Assembly: GCA_963555775.3 (NCBI GenBank)
Contig: CAUVWY020000007.1
Span: 1 to 64,000, forward strand
Length of the DNA stretch: 64,000 nucleotides
From: JAJEDW01 sp963555775
GTDB taxonomy: Bacteria > Acidobacteriota > Terriglobia > 20CM-2-55-15
Direction of reading: 5' to 3'
In this document: piece after piece, positions 37,648 to 47,026 of the stretch
How positions within the stretch are numbered: the stretch's first letter is position 1
How the letters are laid out: each line of letters begins with the position of its first letter
Translations under genes and position numbers: made by a program
Notes under the pieces: model-generated
Seen by the model: only the letters and a program-made list of their open reading frames with translations
Told to the model about the DNA's origin: nothing
Databases searched by the model: none

Positions 37648-38328
37648 CTATTTGCCGTCTCCTTCGTCCATCTTGCCCTTGGCGGCAACCTCAGGTTCTC
37701 CGCTCTCACCATCCGAGGCCTCGGCTACGGCTCCCACGTCTTCATCTTCGGCCTCTTCAACGACTTCTTCCTTCATCGCGACAATATGGACCACAACCTG
37801 CTCTCGGTCGGCCAGCACCTCGACGTTGTCGATCAAAGACAGTTCGCCAACGCGAATGCTCCGGTTCATGGCGAGGTCGGTCACGTCGCATTCGATTTCG
37901 TTCGGGATGTCGGAAGGGAGACACTCCACTTCGAGTTCTTTCGTCACGACTTCCAGGACACCGCCTTCGGCCTTGACGCCGTATGCGGTACCGCGGATGA
38001 CCACGGGAACCGTTACGCGCAGCGTACGGTCCATCGCGATGCGCTGGAAGTCCGCGTGCAGAATGGATTCATCGACTGGATCGATCTGCCAATCTTTCAG
38101 GATGACGCTGTCCGAACTCGTGCCCTCGATATCCAGGTTCAGGATCGTGTTTCTTCCGGCCTGGGATCGCAGCAACCGGAACAGGTCCTTTGGGTTTACC
38201 GCAACCGGGATGTTGTCCGCGAAACCGCCGTAAACGATTCCGGGTACCATGCCCTGCCTGCGCATCTTCTTCGAGGGGCCCTTGCCGAAGTCCGTACGGT
38301 GCCTGGCGCTGACCATCATTTCTGCCAT
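37648..38328 (-). CDS. rplY: 50S ribosomal protein L25/general stress protein Ctc
   Basis: L25/Ctc binds 5S rRNA. The 226-residue protein is the long (CTC) form with an N-terminal 5S-binding domain (RRQGMVPGIVYGG, ILHADFQRIAMD) and a C-terminal beta domain. A final acidic tail (EEVVEEAEDEDV, then Glu/Ala/Gly) resembles the tail on L9. It lies 40 bp upstream of pth and 52 bp downstream of prs. Confidence 0.93.
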   Translation of the reverse strand: MAEMMVSARHRTDFGKGPSKKMRRQGMVPGIVYGGFADNIPVAVNPKDLFRLLRSQAGRNTILNLDIEGTSSDSVILKDWQIDPVDESILHADFQRIAMDRTLRVTVPVVIRGTAYGVKAEGGVLEVVTKELEVECLPSDIPNEIECDVTDLAMNRSIRVGELSLIDNVEVLADREQVVVHIVAMKEEVVEEAEDEDVGAVAEASDGESGEPEVAAKGKMDEGDGK

Positions 38329-38345
38329 ATCCGACTACCTCTTCG

Positions 38346-38369
38346 CGGGCGCTCGCCTGCAGGCGCCCG
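38346..38369 (-). other. GC-rich hairpin between prs and rplY
   Basis: CGGGCGC and GCGCCCG can form a 7-bp stem with a 10-nt loop. No T-run follows on the minus strand, so it is not a clear terminator. It may slow or process the prs-rplY transcript. Confidence 0.3.
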
Positions 38370-38380
38370 TAATCTTCCCG

Positions 38381-39319
38381 CTAAATGAACAAGACGCTCA
38401 CCGAGGTCTCGTAGTGAATCGACTCGATCGCCTGAGCCAGCAATTGCGCCACGCTCAGGACACGAATCTTCCCGCATTCCCTGGCCGCGGCATGGAGCGG
38501 TACCGTGTTGGTCACGACCAGTTCCTTCAACGACGAGTTCTCAATCCTTTCAACCGCCGGACCGGACAATACTCCGTGCGTCGCGCATGCGTAGACCTCG
38601 ACCACGCCTGCTTCGCGCAAGGCTTCAACCGTGTGGACCAGTGTCCCGGCAGTATCGACCATGTCGTCGACGATAAGCGCGGATCGGCCTCTCACGTCTC
38701 CAATGACGTTCATGACTTCGGCCACGTTGATGCCAGTGCGGCGCTTGTCGATAATCGCCAACTCGCCCCCAAGCCGTCTGGCAAAAGCCCGGGCGCGTTC
38801 GACACCGCCTGGATCGGGGGAAACGACCGTCAGATTCTCGATATTGGCATCCTGGAAAAAATCCACCAGTACGGGGGCCGCAAAGAGATGATCGACAGGG
38901 ATATCGAAAAAGCCCTGTATCTGCGCGGCATGGAGATCCATCGTCAGCAGGCGATCGGAATTCTTGGCCAGAGCGTCGGATACCACTTTCGACGAAATGG
39001 GAACCCGCGGTTTGTCCTTTCTATCCTGGCGTCCGTAACCGAAGTAGGGCAGGACCGCCGTAATACGCCGTGCCGAGGCCCGACGGAACGCGTCGATCAT
39101 CAGCATCAGTTCGACAAGATGGTCGTTGACGGGAGTGCAGGTTGCCTGGACCACGAACACATCGGCGCCTCGGACGTTCTCAAGAATCTGAAAATAAATC
39201 TCGCCGTCCGCGAATCGCGTATTGGAGCATTCCCCGAGTTCGCAACCCATGTTCTTGCAGATCTCCGCCGCCAACTCGGGGTTGGACGATCCCGAAAACA
39301 CTTTCACCTTGTTCGTCAT
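38381..39319 (-). CDS. prs: Ribose-phosphate pyrophosphokinase (PRPP synthase)
   Basis: Prs makes PRPP from ribose 5-phosphate and ATP for nucleotide, His and Trp synthesis. The protein shows KVKVFSGSSNPELA at the start, the flexible catalytic loop GYGRQDRKDKPRVPIS, TMDLHAAQIQGFFDIPVDHL and the PRPP-binding RSALIVDDMVDTAGT. The start chosen is ATG at 39319 (312 residues); a TTG at 39331 is also in frame. It follows tRNA-Gln by 34 bp. Confidence 0.96.
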   Translation of the reverse strand: MTNKVKVFSGSSNPELAAEICKNMGCELGECSNTRFADGEIYFQILENVRGADVFVVQATCTPVNDHLVELMLMIDAFRRASARRITAVLPYFGYGRQDRKDKPRVPISSKVVSDALAKNSDRLLTMDLHAAQIQGFFDIPVDHLFAAPVLVDFFQDANIENLTVVSPDPGGVERARAFARRLGGELAIIDKRRTGINVAEVMNVIGDVRGRSALIVDDMVDTAGTLVHTVEALREAGVVEVYACATHGVLSGPAVERIENSSLKELVVTNTVPLHAAARECGKIRVLSVAQLLAQAIESIHYETSVSVLFI

Positions 39320-39353
39320 GAAATCGTTCAAATCCGGTCGGTCGCCAATTCAA

Positions 39354-39425
39354 CTGGGGCGGGAGGATTCGAACCTCCGAATGCAGGATCCAAAGACCTG
39401 TGCCTTACCCCTTGGCCACGCCCCA
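39354..39425 (-). tRNA. tRNA-Gln (TTG)
   Basis: Acceptor TGGGGCG/CGCCCCA, D arm GGCCAAGGGGTAAGGC, anticodon loop CTTTGGA with TTG and T arm GAGGTTCGAATCCTC are seen. CCA is not encoded. The top anticodon-stem pair looks like T-T. Location between ispE and prs is shared by several bacterial groups. Confidence 0.93.
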
Positions 39426-39486
39426 ATTCGCACCTCGAAGCCATCCCGTCCGCCGTCCGCTCCCGGTCCGCGTCGGACGGCGGAAT

Positions 39487-40368
39487 TCACTCCCCGAACA
39501 CGCGCCGAAAGTATTCTGCTCTCAATACCGGTCTGGCAAGAACGACATCGTGGTCCCTGCCGAGAACCTCAGCCGCCCGTTTTGCTTCCGACTCCCCCCC
39601 GAATTCTCCGAAAAGCGAGGCCCCGCTACCAGTCAGTGACGCCAAACGCGCTCCAGCCTCCCACAGTTTCCTCTTTATCTCGGCCAGTTCGGGAAATCGG
39701 GGGAACAGCGCGGTCTCGAAATCGTTGAGACGGGCACCCGGTGTCGGTTCCGCATGCCCTAGTGCGGAACCGAAACGCGCACAGAAACCTGAAATGGTAT
39801 TGTGTTCAAAGGTTTCCGTCAACCATGAATACGCATCGGCAGTCGCGATTCGAATATCCGGATGGACCACGAGCAGCCACGAGGGCGCTTCGACGTGGGT
39901 ATCGGGCAGGGGAAACAACGTCTCGCCTCTCCCCGTGACGAGGACTCTTCCGCCAACTGCAAAATACGGGACATCCGAGCCCAAGGCACTCAACATGCCG
40001 TGCATGCGCTCACCGGGTATCGATTGACCATAATAGCGGGCCAGACCCATCAATATTACCGCGGCGTCCGCGCTCCCGCCACCCAATCCCGCGCCGGAAG
40101 GAATCCGTTTCTCCAGTTCGACGCGCAATCGGACAGGCTTTGAGGTTGCCTTCTCGAAAGACCGGACCGCGCGTACGACGAGGTTGGATTCGTCTTCCGG
40201 TCCCGCTGTCGCGGTGAAACCAAACTCGTCGGCATTGGAAACGCGGATCTCATCGAACAGGTCGATCGACTGCAGAACCGACCGGATCTCATGAAACCCA
40301 TCGGCACGCTTGCCGAGGATACGGAGATCGAGGTTTACCTTCGCGAATGCACGCCATACCTGGTTCAT
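39487..40368 (-). CDS. ispE: 4-diphosphocytidyl-2-C-methyl-D-erythritol kinase
   Basis: IspE phosphorylates the 2-hydroxyl of CDP-methylerythritol in the MEP pathway. The 293-residue GHMP kinase has FAKVNLDLRILGKRADGFHE for substrate binding and the ATP loop PSGAGLGGGSADAA. With ispD and ispF it supplies three MEP steps in this window. It precedes tRNA-Gln and prs. Confidence 0.96.
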   Translation of the reverse strand: MNQVWRAFAKVNLDLRILGKRADGFHEIRSVLQSIDLFDEIRVSNADEFGFTATAGPEDESNLVVRAVRSFEKATSKPVRLRVELEKRIPSGAGLGGGSADAAVILMGLARYYGQSIPGERMHGMLSALGSDVPYFAVGGRVLVTGRGETLFPLPDTHVEAPSWLLVVHPDIRIATADAYSWLTETFEHNTISGFCARFGSALGHAEPTPGARLNDFETALFPRFPELAEIKRKLWEAGARLASLTGSGASLFGEFGGESEAKRAAEVLGRDHDVVLARPVLRAEYFRRVFGE

Positions 40369-40818
40369 CGTTCAAGGTTCATGGTTCATCGCCCGGTCAA
40401 GGCGAGCGGGTCGATCCCATTCCTTTCCCGTTCTGCTATCATCGGGGCGCCATTATGCAGCATCGAAGCCTGCTCGAGTACGAGTTTCAAATTCTAACCC
40501 GCCTTTCTCGCGGGTTTTCGTCGCGAAGAGTCGGAGACGCCGTCAGAGCAACGGCGCGTTCCCCGCGCCGGGCGCGTAGCGGCGCGTTCGTCGCGCCGGA
40601 TCAAGCGCGTCAGGGGGCGTGCCTGGCGGATGGATCCGGCGCTGTAGCAGACAACTCGGGAGAAATGCGAGCTAACCGTCTCCCGACCCTGATTGGACCC
40701 GCCGCAATGAACGAACGCCTGCAACGAAAGTACCCTTGCACGTTCGCGCGGCACGGGACCGTCGGCATTACGCCATTCCGGCCGCGGTTCGCGGGCTCAC
40801 TCCTGAGAGGATGATGTC
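40369..40818. other. Gene-free region between ispE and the YhaO-like gene, with repeat R3
   Basis: Most of this 450-bp region is repeat R3 (40495-40675). A short frame starting ATG at 40455 (MQHRSLLEYEFQIL) reads straight into the repeat and could be the start of a lost gene; TATCAT lies just upstream. The last 140 bp show no gene. Confidence 0.5.
40495..40675 (+). repeat. R-family dispersed repeat, copy R3 (181 bp, both arms)
   Basis: The left arm begins TAACCCGCCTTTCTCGCGGG and ends GACGCCGTCAGAGC (40495-40549). The core consists of GGCGCG modules, and the right arm is CTGGCGGATGGATCCGG to GAGAAATGCGAGCTAA (40623-40675). The arms are imperfect inverted repeats. The left end folds as ACCCGC-loop-GCGGGT followed by TTT, like a small terminator. 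Confidence 0.7.
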
Positions 40819-42093
40819 GTGACCTCGTTTCGCTTCATTCATGCCGCGGACATTCATCTGGATAGTCCACTGAAAGGACTTGCCGGGGTTGAGGGAACGG
40901 CGGCGGAACGCATTCGCACGGCCACTCGCAAGGCTTTCGATCAGCTTGTCGGACTTGCCATCGAGGAGCAGGCCGCCTTCATGGTTATCGCGGGAGATCT
41001 CTATGACGGCGATTGGCGCGACTACAAGACCGGCCTGTTTTTCGTCAACCAGATGGGCCGCCTTCAAAATGCCCATATTCCCGTCTACCTGCTCCATGGC
41101 AATCACGACGCCGAAAGCCAGATCACACGCCGCCTGACCCTGCCTGGCAATGTCCATGTTTTCGGAGCGCGAAAACCACAGTCCTTCGAAATCGATGACC
41201 TGGGCGTTGTCCTCCACGGGCAGAGTTTCAGGCAACGTGCCGTCACCGACAATCTGGTACCGGCATATCCGGAATCCGTCGCTGGCGCTTTCAACATTGG
41301 CGTCCTGCATACGGGACTCGGCGGCATGGGCGGCCATGAGAACTACGCGCCGTGCTCTCTCGATGATCTGATAAACAAGGGCTACGACTACTGGGCTCTG
41401 GGCCACGTCCATCAGGCAAAAGTGCTCAATGAGCGGCCCCATATCGTGTTCCCGGGGAACTTGCAGGGACGCCACGTCCGCGAGACCGGCCCTAGGGGCG
41501 CGGTCCTTGTCACGGTGGAAAACAGCGAAATCGTCGATCTTGTTGCCGTGCACAGCGATGTCGTGCGTTGGTCCGTTGTGCCGGTCGATCTGGAGAACAC
41601 GGCAAGTATCGGCGAAGCTGTCGACCGCGTCCGCGACGCCATCGAGAATGCCGTCGCAACTTTGGCGGAAGGCCGGTTGCTGGCGTGCCGCATCGTGCTC
41701 CGGGGCCGCACGGAAGCCCACGAACTGCTTCTGGGGGCTGAAGACCGTCTCCTGGCAGAGGCACGTTCGAGCGCGCTAGGTCTTGGGGATGACACCGCAT
41801 GGGTGGAAAAGGTCGTTATTGCGACCGAATCGGCTATCGACCCTGAAACCTTGCCGGGGTCTGAAGGTCCCGTCCACGAGTTGCAACGGATGCTGCAGGA
41901 AGCAGGTTCCGATGCCGGCCTGCTGCACGAGCTTGAGACCGATATCGGCGAACTGGTTCGGCGGCTGCCCCACGAGGCGCGAGCCGATGTTGAGGATATG
42001 GCGCTGAAAGCCGCGATCGATGGCGATCATGCGGCGATGATCGCCGAAGTCATACCTTACCTGTCCGCGCGTTTGATGGCGGGAAAGGGCTGA
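40819..42093 (+). CDS. DNA repair exonuclease, SbcD/Mre11-like calcineurin phosphoesterase (YhaO type)
   Basis: A metallophosphoesterase of the Mre11/SbcD group. The five metal-binding motifs are readable: HAADIHLDSP, VIAGDLYDGD, LLHGNHDAES, GVLHTG and ALGHVHQAKV. The 424-residue protein has a C-terminal helical part expected to bind the partner ATPase. The start is GTG with GAGAGG upstream. Only 1 bp separates it from the YhaN-like gene, so the two form an operon and probably a nuclease-ATPase complex acting on DNA ends. It is on the opposite strand from nearby housekeeping genes. Confidence 0.87.
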   Translation: MTSFRFIHAADIHLDSPLKGLAGVEGTAAERIRTATRKAFDQLVGLAIEEQAAFMVIAGDLYDGDWRDYKTGLFFVNQMGRLQNAHIPVYLLHGNHDAESQITRRLTLPGNVHVFGARKPQSFEIDDLGVVLHGQSFRQRAVTDNLVPAYPESVAGAFNIGVLHTGLGGMGGHENYAPCSLDDLINKGYDYWALGHVHQAKVLNERPHIVFPGNLQGRHVRETGPRGAVLVTVENSEIVDLVAVHSDVVRWSVVPVDLENTASIGEAVDRVRDAIENAVATLAEGRLLACRIVLRGRTEAHELLLGAEDRLLAEARSSALGLGDDTAWVEKVVIATESAIDPETLPGSEGPVHELQRMLQEAGSDAGLLHELETDIGELVRRLPHEARADVEDMALKAAIDGDHAAMIAEVIPYLSARLMAGKG

Positions 42094-42094
42094 C

Positions 42095-45000
42095 ATGCGG
42101 CTGCGTCGCCTCGATCTGCTTCGTTACGGGCACTTCACCGACCGTTCATTCGAGCTTCCCGCCGGCAAACTCGATTTTCATATCGTGTTCGGCCCCAACG
42201 AGGCTGGCAAATCCACGGCGCTCTCGGCGATCGAGGATCTCTTGTTCGGCATCCCGGTGCGATCGCCCTACGACTTCAAGCACGATTATTCGAGCATGCG
42301 GATTGGCGCGGTCCTCGAGAATGGAAAGGAATCCATGGAGTTCGTTCGCCGAAAGGGATCGAAGGATACGCTGCTCGGCGCCGCCGATTTGCCGATTCCG
42401 GGCGGCGAGGCCGCCTTGCGGCCGTTCATGGCCGGCGCCGACCGAGCTTCCTTCGAACGGATGTTCAGTCTGGACCACGTTCGGCTCGAATCCGGCGGCC
42501 GGGAAATATTGGAGGCCAGGGACGAGATAGGCCAAATGCTGTTCTCGGCCGGGACTGGAATAGCAGGTTTGCGCGACCGGCTTGCCGACCTCACCAGGGA
42601 AGCCAATGAACTCTGGGCGCCGAGAAGGGCGAAAGACAGAAAATTTTATCGGGCGGATGACAAGCTCAAGGGCGCCGAAAGCGAACTGCGGCAGCAAACG
42701 TTGACCGCGAGCAAATGGCAGGAGCTGAAACGGACATTCGATAACGCCGAGGAAGCCTATGCGGAAGTCGATGCCGAGTTCGAGAAGACATCCGCCGAAC
42801 GCACGCGGCTTGGCCGCATTCGCAGAGTCTATCGTCATGTCCGCCTCAAGGCTGAGTTGGAGGCAAAAATCGCGGCCCTGGGAATGGTTGTCCCCCTGCC
42901 CGAGGATGCGGGGCAGGTTCTCGAGGAATCCGAGCGAAAGGAATCCGAGGCATCGACCCGAATCGATGCACTCTCCGGTGGTTTGGCCAAGGCGCATGAA
43001 GAGTTGAAAGCTCTGACCTACGATGAACAACTGGTGCTCCGCGCCGACGATATCGATCACCTCCATGAGCGCCGTATCGAGATTCGCGGCGAGCGGGCCG
43101 ACCTCCCGAAGCGGCAAGCGGAACTCGACGCCGCGAAAGCCGGGCTGCGCGCCCTGGCGGCGGAGTTGGGCTGGAATGAGAAAGAAGTCGACGAGTCGAT
43201 CGCACGAATCCCGGGACGCACCAGACTCGCGGCAGTGCGTCCCCTGCTTGCACGGCGCGGTGAACTGGCCTCCGACGTCAGGAACAGAACCGAGTCGTTG
43301 GAAGAGGTCGAAGCCGAACGCGCCGGGCTTCAGACCCAGCTTGGAGCGATGGGGGAGACGACGGACGTCTCCGGACTGGAAGCCGTCATCAAGATGGTTC
43401 GTGAACGCGGCGACATCGGCGGCCGCCTGCGCGTTGCCCAACAGCACGTCAAGGATGCGCAAGAGCGCGTTGACCGGCTGCTTTCTTCCTTGCACCCATC
43501 CCTCCCCGGTGAAACGGAAGCCGCCCAGATGCAGGCGCCGCCCAGAATGGGAGTGCGGGGGTACCGCGACCGGGTTCAGGACTGGGAGCGCAGATCCCGT
43601 GATTGTGCCCACCAATTGACGGCGGTCGAGCGCGAACTCGATCAAGCTCGCATTGTTCTCAGGAATGCGGTACTCGACGAACACGCCGTCGCGATCGAAG
43701 ATCTCCACGAAGCGAGGAGCAATCGCGATGCGCTTTGGAAATTGATCCAGCAAAAACACATCGAGAACGTCCCGATCTCCGATGACGACGCTGTCCGTTA
43801 TGCCGACGTACTGGATGACCTCGCGGCGGCCTTCGAACCCGCGATGCGCACCGCCGACGATCTGGCCGATCGTAGATTCGACAATGCCGAAGCAGCCGGA
43901 CGGCTGGCTGAAATGTCCCGCAACATCGGCGAGCAGGAAGACAATCTGGCCCAACTGCGTAAACAGCAGGAAGCACTCGTTCAAGAGGGCGGCCGCCTGG
44001 ATGCCGATTGGCGGGCACAGTGGGCCGGGGCGCCGTTCGCGCCGCTTTCGCCGGACGCGATGCTGGAATGGATGGACGCACGCGATGAATTGCTCGAAGC
44101 GGTTGAACGCCGTGCCGAAGCGACAGGCGAACTGAAGATCCACCAAGGGGAAGCACTTGAGGCCAGGGACGGCCTATTGGCGGAATTGACGTCACTCGGA
44201 ATCGATGGCGCGACACTGGAAAAAGACGCCCTGTCGGTGATCCTGGAGCGTGCGGACGACATACGGCGCCAATATGAACAACAGGCGGACGCGAGGGCGC
44301 AATTGGGCAGTAGTTTTCAGGAAGCGACGACCAACGTAGGGCGGCGGCGGCGCGAACTCGCCGGCGCCGAACAAGCGTGGTCCGAGTGGCGGGAAGAATG
44401 GTCCGCTGCCCTGGTCGAACTTGGACTCGCACCGGGCTCGAACCCGGACGCAGTGTCCGTGCAAATCGATGTCATCGATCAAATGCGGGAAATGTCCCGG
44501 CGGATAAACGATCTGCGCCATGAGCGCATCGACAAGATCAATCGGGACATTGCCGACTTCGAGTCCTTTGTCGGCACGATGGTCGGCGGCTTGGCGGCCG
44601 ACCTCGCAGGCACAGCCGCGGATGACGCCATCGTCGAGATCGAGAAGCGTCTGGAGAAAGCTCAGCGCATGCGCGACCTTCAGGCCAGCAAAAAGGAAGA
44701 GATAGCAAGAATCGAGAACGACGTGCGTGCCCTGGAAGAGGATCGCCGGAAAGCACGCGATTCGGTCAACCACCTCAAGGTTACGGCCGGCGCCCGCACG
44801 AGCGACGAGTTGAGGAACGCCATTCGAAATTCCGCTGCGCTCGGTGCCTTGCAAGGCGAATTGTCCACAACCCTGCAAACGCTCGAGCAGGAAGGGGATG
44901 GTCTCGCAACAGCCGCCCTGGAGGCGGAATGCAAGGGCATCGATATCGACCGGATTGCAGCCCAGGAAGAAACCGCCGAAGCCGAGCTCAAGACATTGCG

Positions 45001-45619
45001 CGACCGGCTGACGGCCGCGGCTGGAGTCAGGACCCAGGCCAGAGACGCATTCCAGTCGGTGGGCGGCGACGATGCCGCGGCACGAGCCGAGGCAACACGC
45101 CAGGAAGCCATTGCGGAAATCCGCGAGGTGTCGGAGCGCTACGTCCGCGTGCGCACTTCTTCCATGTTGCTGCAATGGGCCATCGATCGCTATCGGCAAC
45201 AAAAGCAGGCGCCGCTGCTCAAACGCTCCAGCAAGCTTTTTGGAACGATTACCGGAGATTCGTTCAAGGATCTTCGAGTGGATTACGACGAAAACGATCA
45301 GGCGCATCTGACCGGATTGCGGCCGGATGGAACGGTCGTCCCCGTACCCGGCATGAGCAGCGGAACGGCCGACCAGCTCTATCTCGCCCTGCGGATCGCT
45401 TCCATCGAAGATTATCTCGAACGTGCGGACATCCTGCCGTTCGTGGCCGACGACCTGTTCGTCAACTTCGACGATGACAGGGCCGGCGCCGGCTTTGAAG
45501 TCTTGGGAGACCTATCGAGGAAAACCCAGGTGCTCTTCTTCACCCACCACTCCCACCTCGTGGACATTGCCCGGAAGACACTGGGCAGTTCAATCTCCGT
45601 TGTCAATCTGGCTCAATAG
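42095..45619 (+). CDS. AAA/SMC-like ATPase with long coiled coils (YhaN/Rad50-like)
   Basis: This 1174-residue protein has the split ATPase layout of Rad50/SbcC relatives. Walker A GPNEAGKST is near residue 34. Long charged coiled-coil segments fill about 180-1000. The C-terminal signature GMSSGTADQLYLALRIA and Walker B/D-loop ILPFVADDLFVNFDD complete the site. No zinc-hook CxxC is apparent in the coil. It is coupled to the phosphoesterase gene upstream. Function in DNA-end processing or repair is inferred from the pairing; a defence role is possible but not shown. Confidence 0.87.
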   Translation: MRLRRLDLLRYGHFTDRSFELPAGKLDFHIVFGPNEAGKSTALSAIEDLLFGIPVRSPYDFKHDYSSMRIGAVLENGKESMEFVRRKGSKDTLLGAADLPIPGGEAALRPFMAGADRASFERMFSLDHVRLESGGREILEARDEIGQMLFSAGTGIAGLRDRLADLTREANELWAPRRAKDRKFYRADDKLKGAESELRQQTLTASKWQELKRTFDNAEEAYAEVDAEFEKTSAERTRLGRIRRVYRHVRLKAELEAKIAALGMVVPLPEDAGQVLEESERKESEASTRIDALSGGLAKAHEELKALTYDEQLVLRADDIDHLHERRIEIRGERADLPKRQAELDAAKAGLRALAAELGWNEKEVDESIARIPGRTRLAAVRPLLARRGELASDVRNRTESLEEVEAERAGLQTQLGAMGETTDVSGLEAVIKMVRERGDIGGRLRVAQQHVKDAQERVDRLLSSLHPSLPGETEAAQMQAPPRMGVRGYRDRVQDWERRSRDCAHQLTAVERELDQARIVLRNAVLDEHAVAIEDLHEARSNRDALWKLIQQKHIENVPISDDDAVRYADVLDDLAAAFEPAMRTADDLADRRFDNAEAAGRLAEMSRNIGEQEDNLAQLRKQQEALVQEGGRLDADWRAQWAGAPFAPLSPDAMLEWMDARDELLEAVERRAEATGELKIHQGEALEARDGLLAELTSLGIDGATLEKDALSVILERADDIRRQYEQQADARAQLGSSFQEATTNVGRRRRELAGAEQAWSEWREEWSAALVELGLAPGSNPDAVSVQIDVIDQMREMSRRINDLRHERIDKINRDIADFESFVGTMVGGLAADLAGTAADDAIVEIEKRLEKAQRMRDLQASKKEEIARIENDVRALEEDRRKARDSVNHLKVTAGARTSDELRNAIRNSAALGALQGELSTTLQTLEQEGDGLATAALEAECKGIDIDRIAAQEETAEAELKTLRDRLTAAAGVRTQARDAFQSVGGDDAAARAEATRQEAIAEIREVSERYVRVRTSSMLLQWAIDRYRQQKQAPLLKRSSKLFGTITGDSFKDLRVDYDENDQAHLTGLRPDGTVVPVPGMSSGTADQLYLALRIASIEDYLERADILPFVADDLFVNFDDDRAGAGFEVLGDLSRKTQVLFFTHHSHLVDIARKTLGSSISVVNLAQ

Positions 45620-45644
45620 TGGTTGTAAAGTTGAATTGAAGGCC

Positions 45645-46115
45645 ATGGATCACAAGAACTTCATGCGAGTTGCCATTGCACTGGCCGAGAAGAATGTCGC
45701 CGATGCAACCGGCGGCCCCTTTGGCGCCGTCGTCGTCCGCGACGGCCGAATCGTCGGGGAAGGCGTCAGCCGGGTGACCCCTTTGAACGATCCGACCGCC
45801 CACGCCGAAATGGCTGCGATCCGCCAAGCATGCGCCAAACTGAACGTATTCAGCTTGGCGGGGTGCGTGATCTACACCAGTTGCGAACCCTGTCCCATGT
45901 GCCTGGGCGCCATCTACTGGGCACGCCTCGATCGCATATTTTGTGGCAACACCAGCGTGGACGCCTCCAGGTTCGACTTCGACGATGACTACATCTACAA
46001 GGAAATCTCGAAGCCGATCGGCGAACGCGCCATCCCGACCGAGTGGCTACTGGCGGAGGAAGCCATCAAGGCGTTCAAGGATTGGTCGGTGTCGGAATTC
46101 AAGGTGCCGCACTAG
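45645..46115 (+). CDS. Nucleoside deaminase (guanine/cytosine deaminase family)
   Basis: A zinc-dependent deaminase of the cytidine-deaminase fold. Residues include the catalytic PTAHAEMAAIR and the zinc motif EPCPMCLGA. The 156-residue length and the C-terminal segment ISKPIGERAIPTEWLLAEEA resemble bacterial guanine deaminases (GuaD). tRNA adenosine deaminase (TadA) is the main alternative. The start is ATG at 45645, 26 bp after the YhaN-like gene; earlier in-frame sequence lies within that gene. Confidence 0.87.
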   Translation: MDHKNFMRVAIALAEKNVADATGGPFGAVVVRDGRIVGEGVSRVTPLNDPTAHAEMAAIRQACAKLNVFSLAGCVIYTSCEPCPMCLGAIYWARLDRIFCGNTSVDASRFDFDDDYIYKEISKPIGERAIPTEWLLAEEAIKAFKDWSVSEFKVPH

Positions 46116-46446
46116 TCAAGCGGCCGGCGGTCTCGACGAGACGGTCATCCCGCTTGCGGCCTACGGCCAACACACTCGCTTCATCGACGGCTTGAGCGCC
46201 CTGGGAACGCCGGCGTCCCGCCCGCATTCGGGCGACTATCGAAACCTCCGCTTCGCTTCGGCGATGATGACGCCCTCACACCGAGCGAAGCCTATGCCGG
46301 AATCCGACCACTGAATTCGGTAGCCTGAACATGAACCGCGGAATCCACCTTGACTTGGTTGTGGCGCCGTCCACCGAATGGGGTCTGAGGTACTCCCCAA
46401 AATTCAGACAGGTGGCTAAGGTGCAGAGTCGCTGCCTCGCAGCGGA
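46116..46446. other. Region of decayed sequence after the deaminase
   Basis: No intact gene is found. One frame reads ETVIPLAAYGQHTRFIDGL, which may be a remnant of a coding region, but it has no start and no family was recognised. Confidence 0.35.
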
Positions 46447-46571
46447 GGCGGACAAAGAAAAGGCAGCGGAAGCAGTACAGTGCGGATCTGAACTCGAAAG
46501 TCGCGCTGGAAGCGATCAAGGGACAGCCGACGATCCACCTCAAGATCGGGAATTTTCTGTCAAAAGAATGA
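46447..46571 (+). pseudogene. Fragment of IS3-family OrfA (IS150-like)
   Basis: One plus-strand frame reads KKRQRKQYSADLNSKVALEA then IKGQPTI, the usual N-terminus of an IS3-family OrfA. It breaks after IKGQPTI and ends at TGA. There is no start codon and no helix-turn-helix remainder, so it is a remnant of an element different from the one at 46652. Confidence 0.6.
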
Positions 46572-46599
46572 GGAGACCCTCCCAGTAAACCTAATCCAG

Positions 46600-47026
46600 T
46601 GTCGCAAACTCCACGTCGTCGAGTCCCTATTGGTCTCGATAAACTGCGCCGTTACCGCGATCGGCGGTCGATGTCCGCCTGAGCGAAAAACGCCGAAGCC
46701 TGGCGCAGGATCTCGTTCGCGCACTTCAGTTCACGATTCTCCCGCTTCAGTTCTTTCATTTGCCGCGTTTCATCGGTCCTCAGTCCTCCACGTTGTCCCT
46801 GTTCTCGCTCGAACTGGTAGACCCACTTCCGCAATGTCTCGACTGTACAGCCGATCTTCGATGCGATCGACGCTATTGCCGCCCGCTGCGACGCGTACTC
46901 CCGCTGGTTTCCCAACACCAAGCGGACTGCACGCTCACGGACTTCTGGTGGATATCTGCTTGGTCTTCCCATAATGATTCCCGTCCTCTCAAGAAATGGA
47001 GCCTCCCGGAAACCCGGGACGGTTCA
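46600..47026 (-). mobile_element. Truncated IS3-family element (left end plus OrfA)
   Basis: TGAACCGTCCCGGGTTTC on the minus strand from 47026 resembles the terminal repeat of IS3 elements of this type and lies 54 bp before OrfA. The other end is lost near 46600. The left end lies within the 3' part of the chimeric gene 46989-48359. Confidence 0.55.
46652..46972 (-). CDS. IS3-family transposase OrfA
   Basis: A 106-residue helix-turn-helix protein, MGRPSRYPPEVRERAVRLVL at its start, with a leucine-zipper-like region (MKELKRENRELKCANEILRQ) and the typical end ASAFFAQADIDRRSR. This is the first frame of an IS3-type element. The expected OrfB catalytic frame begins (VTAQFIETNRDS) but is cut off after about 15 codons, so the element is incomplete and cannot transpose unaided. 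Confidence 0.85.
   Translation of the reverse strand: MGRPSRYPPEVRERAVRLVLGNQREYASQRAAIASIASKIGCTVETLRKWVYQFEREQGQRGGLRTDETRQMKELKRENRELKCANEILRQASAFFAQADIDRRSR

Noticed and set aside
45423..45644. Upstream in-frame extension of the deaminase into the YhaN-like gene
   Set aside because: The extension is the shifted frame of the ATPase C-terminus; ATG 45645 gives the standard deaminase start.
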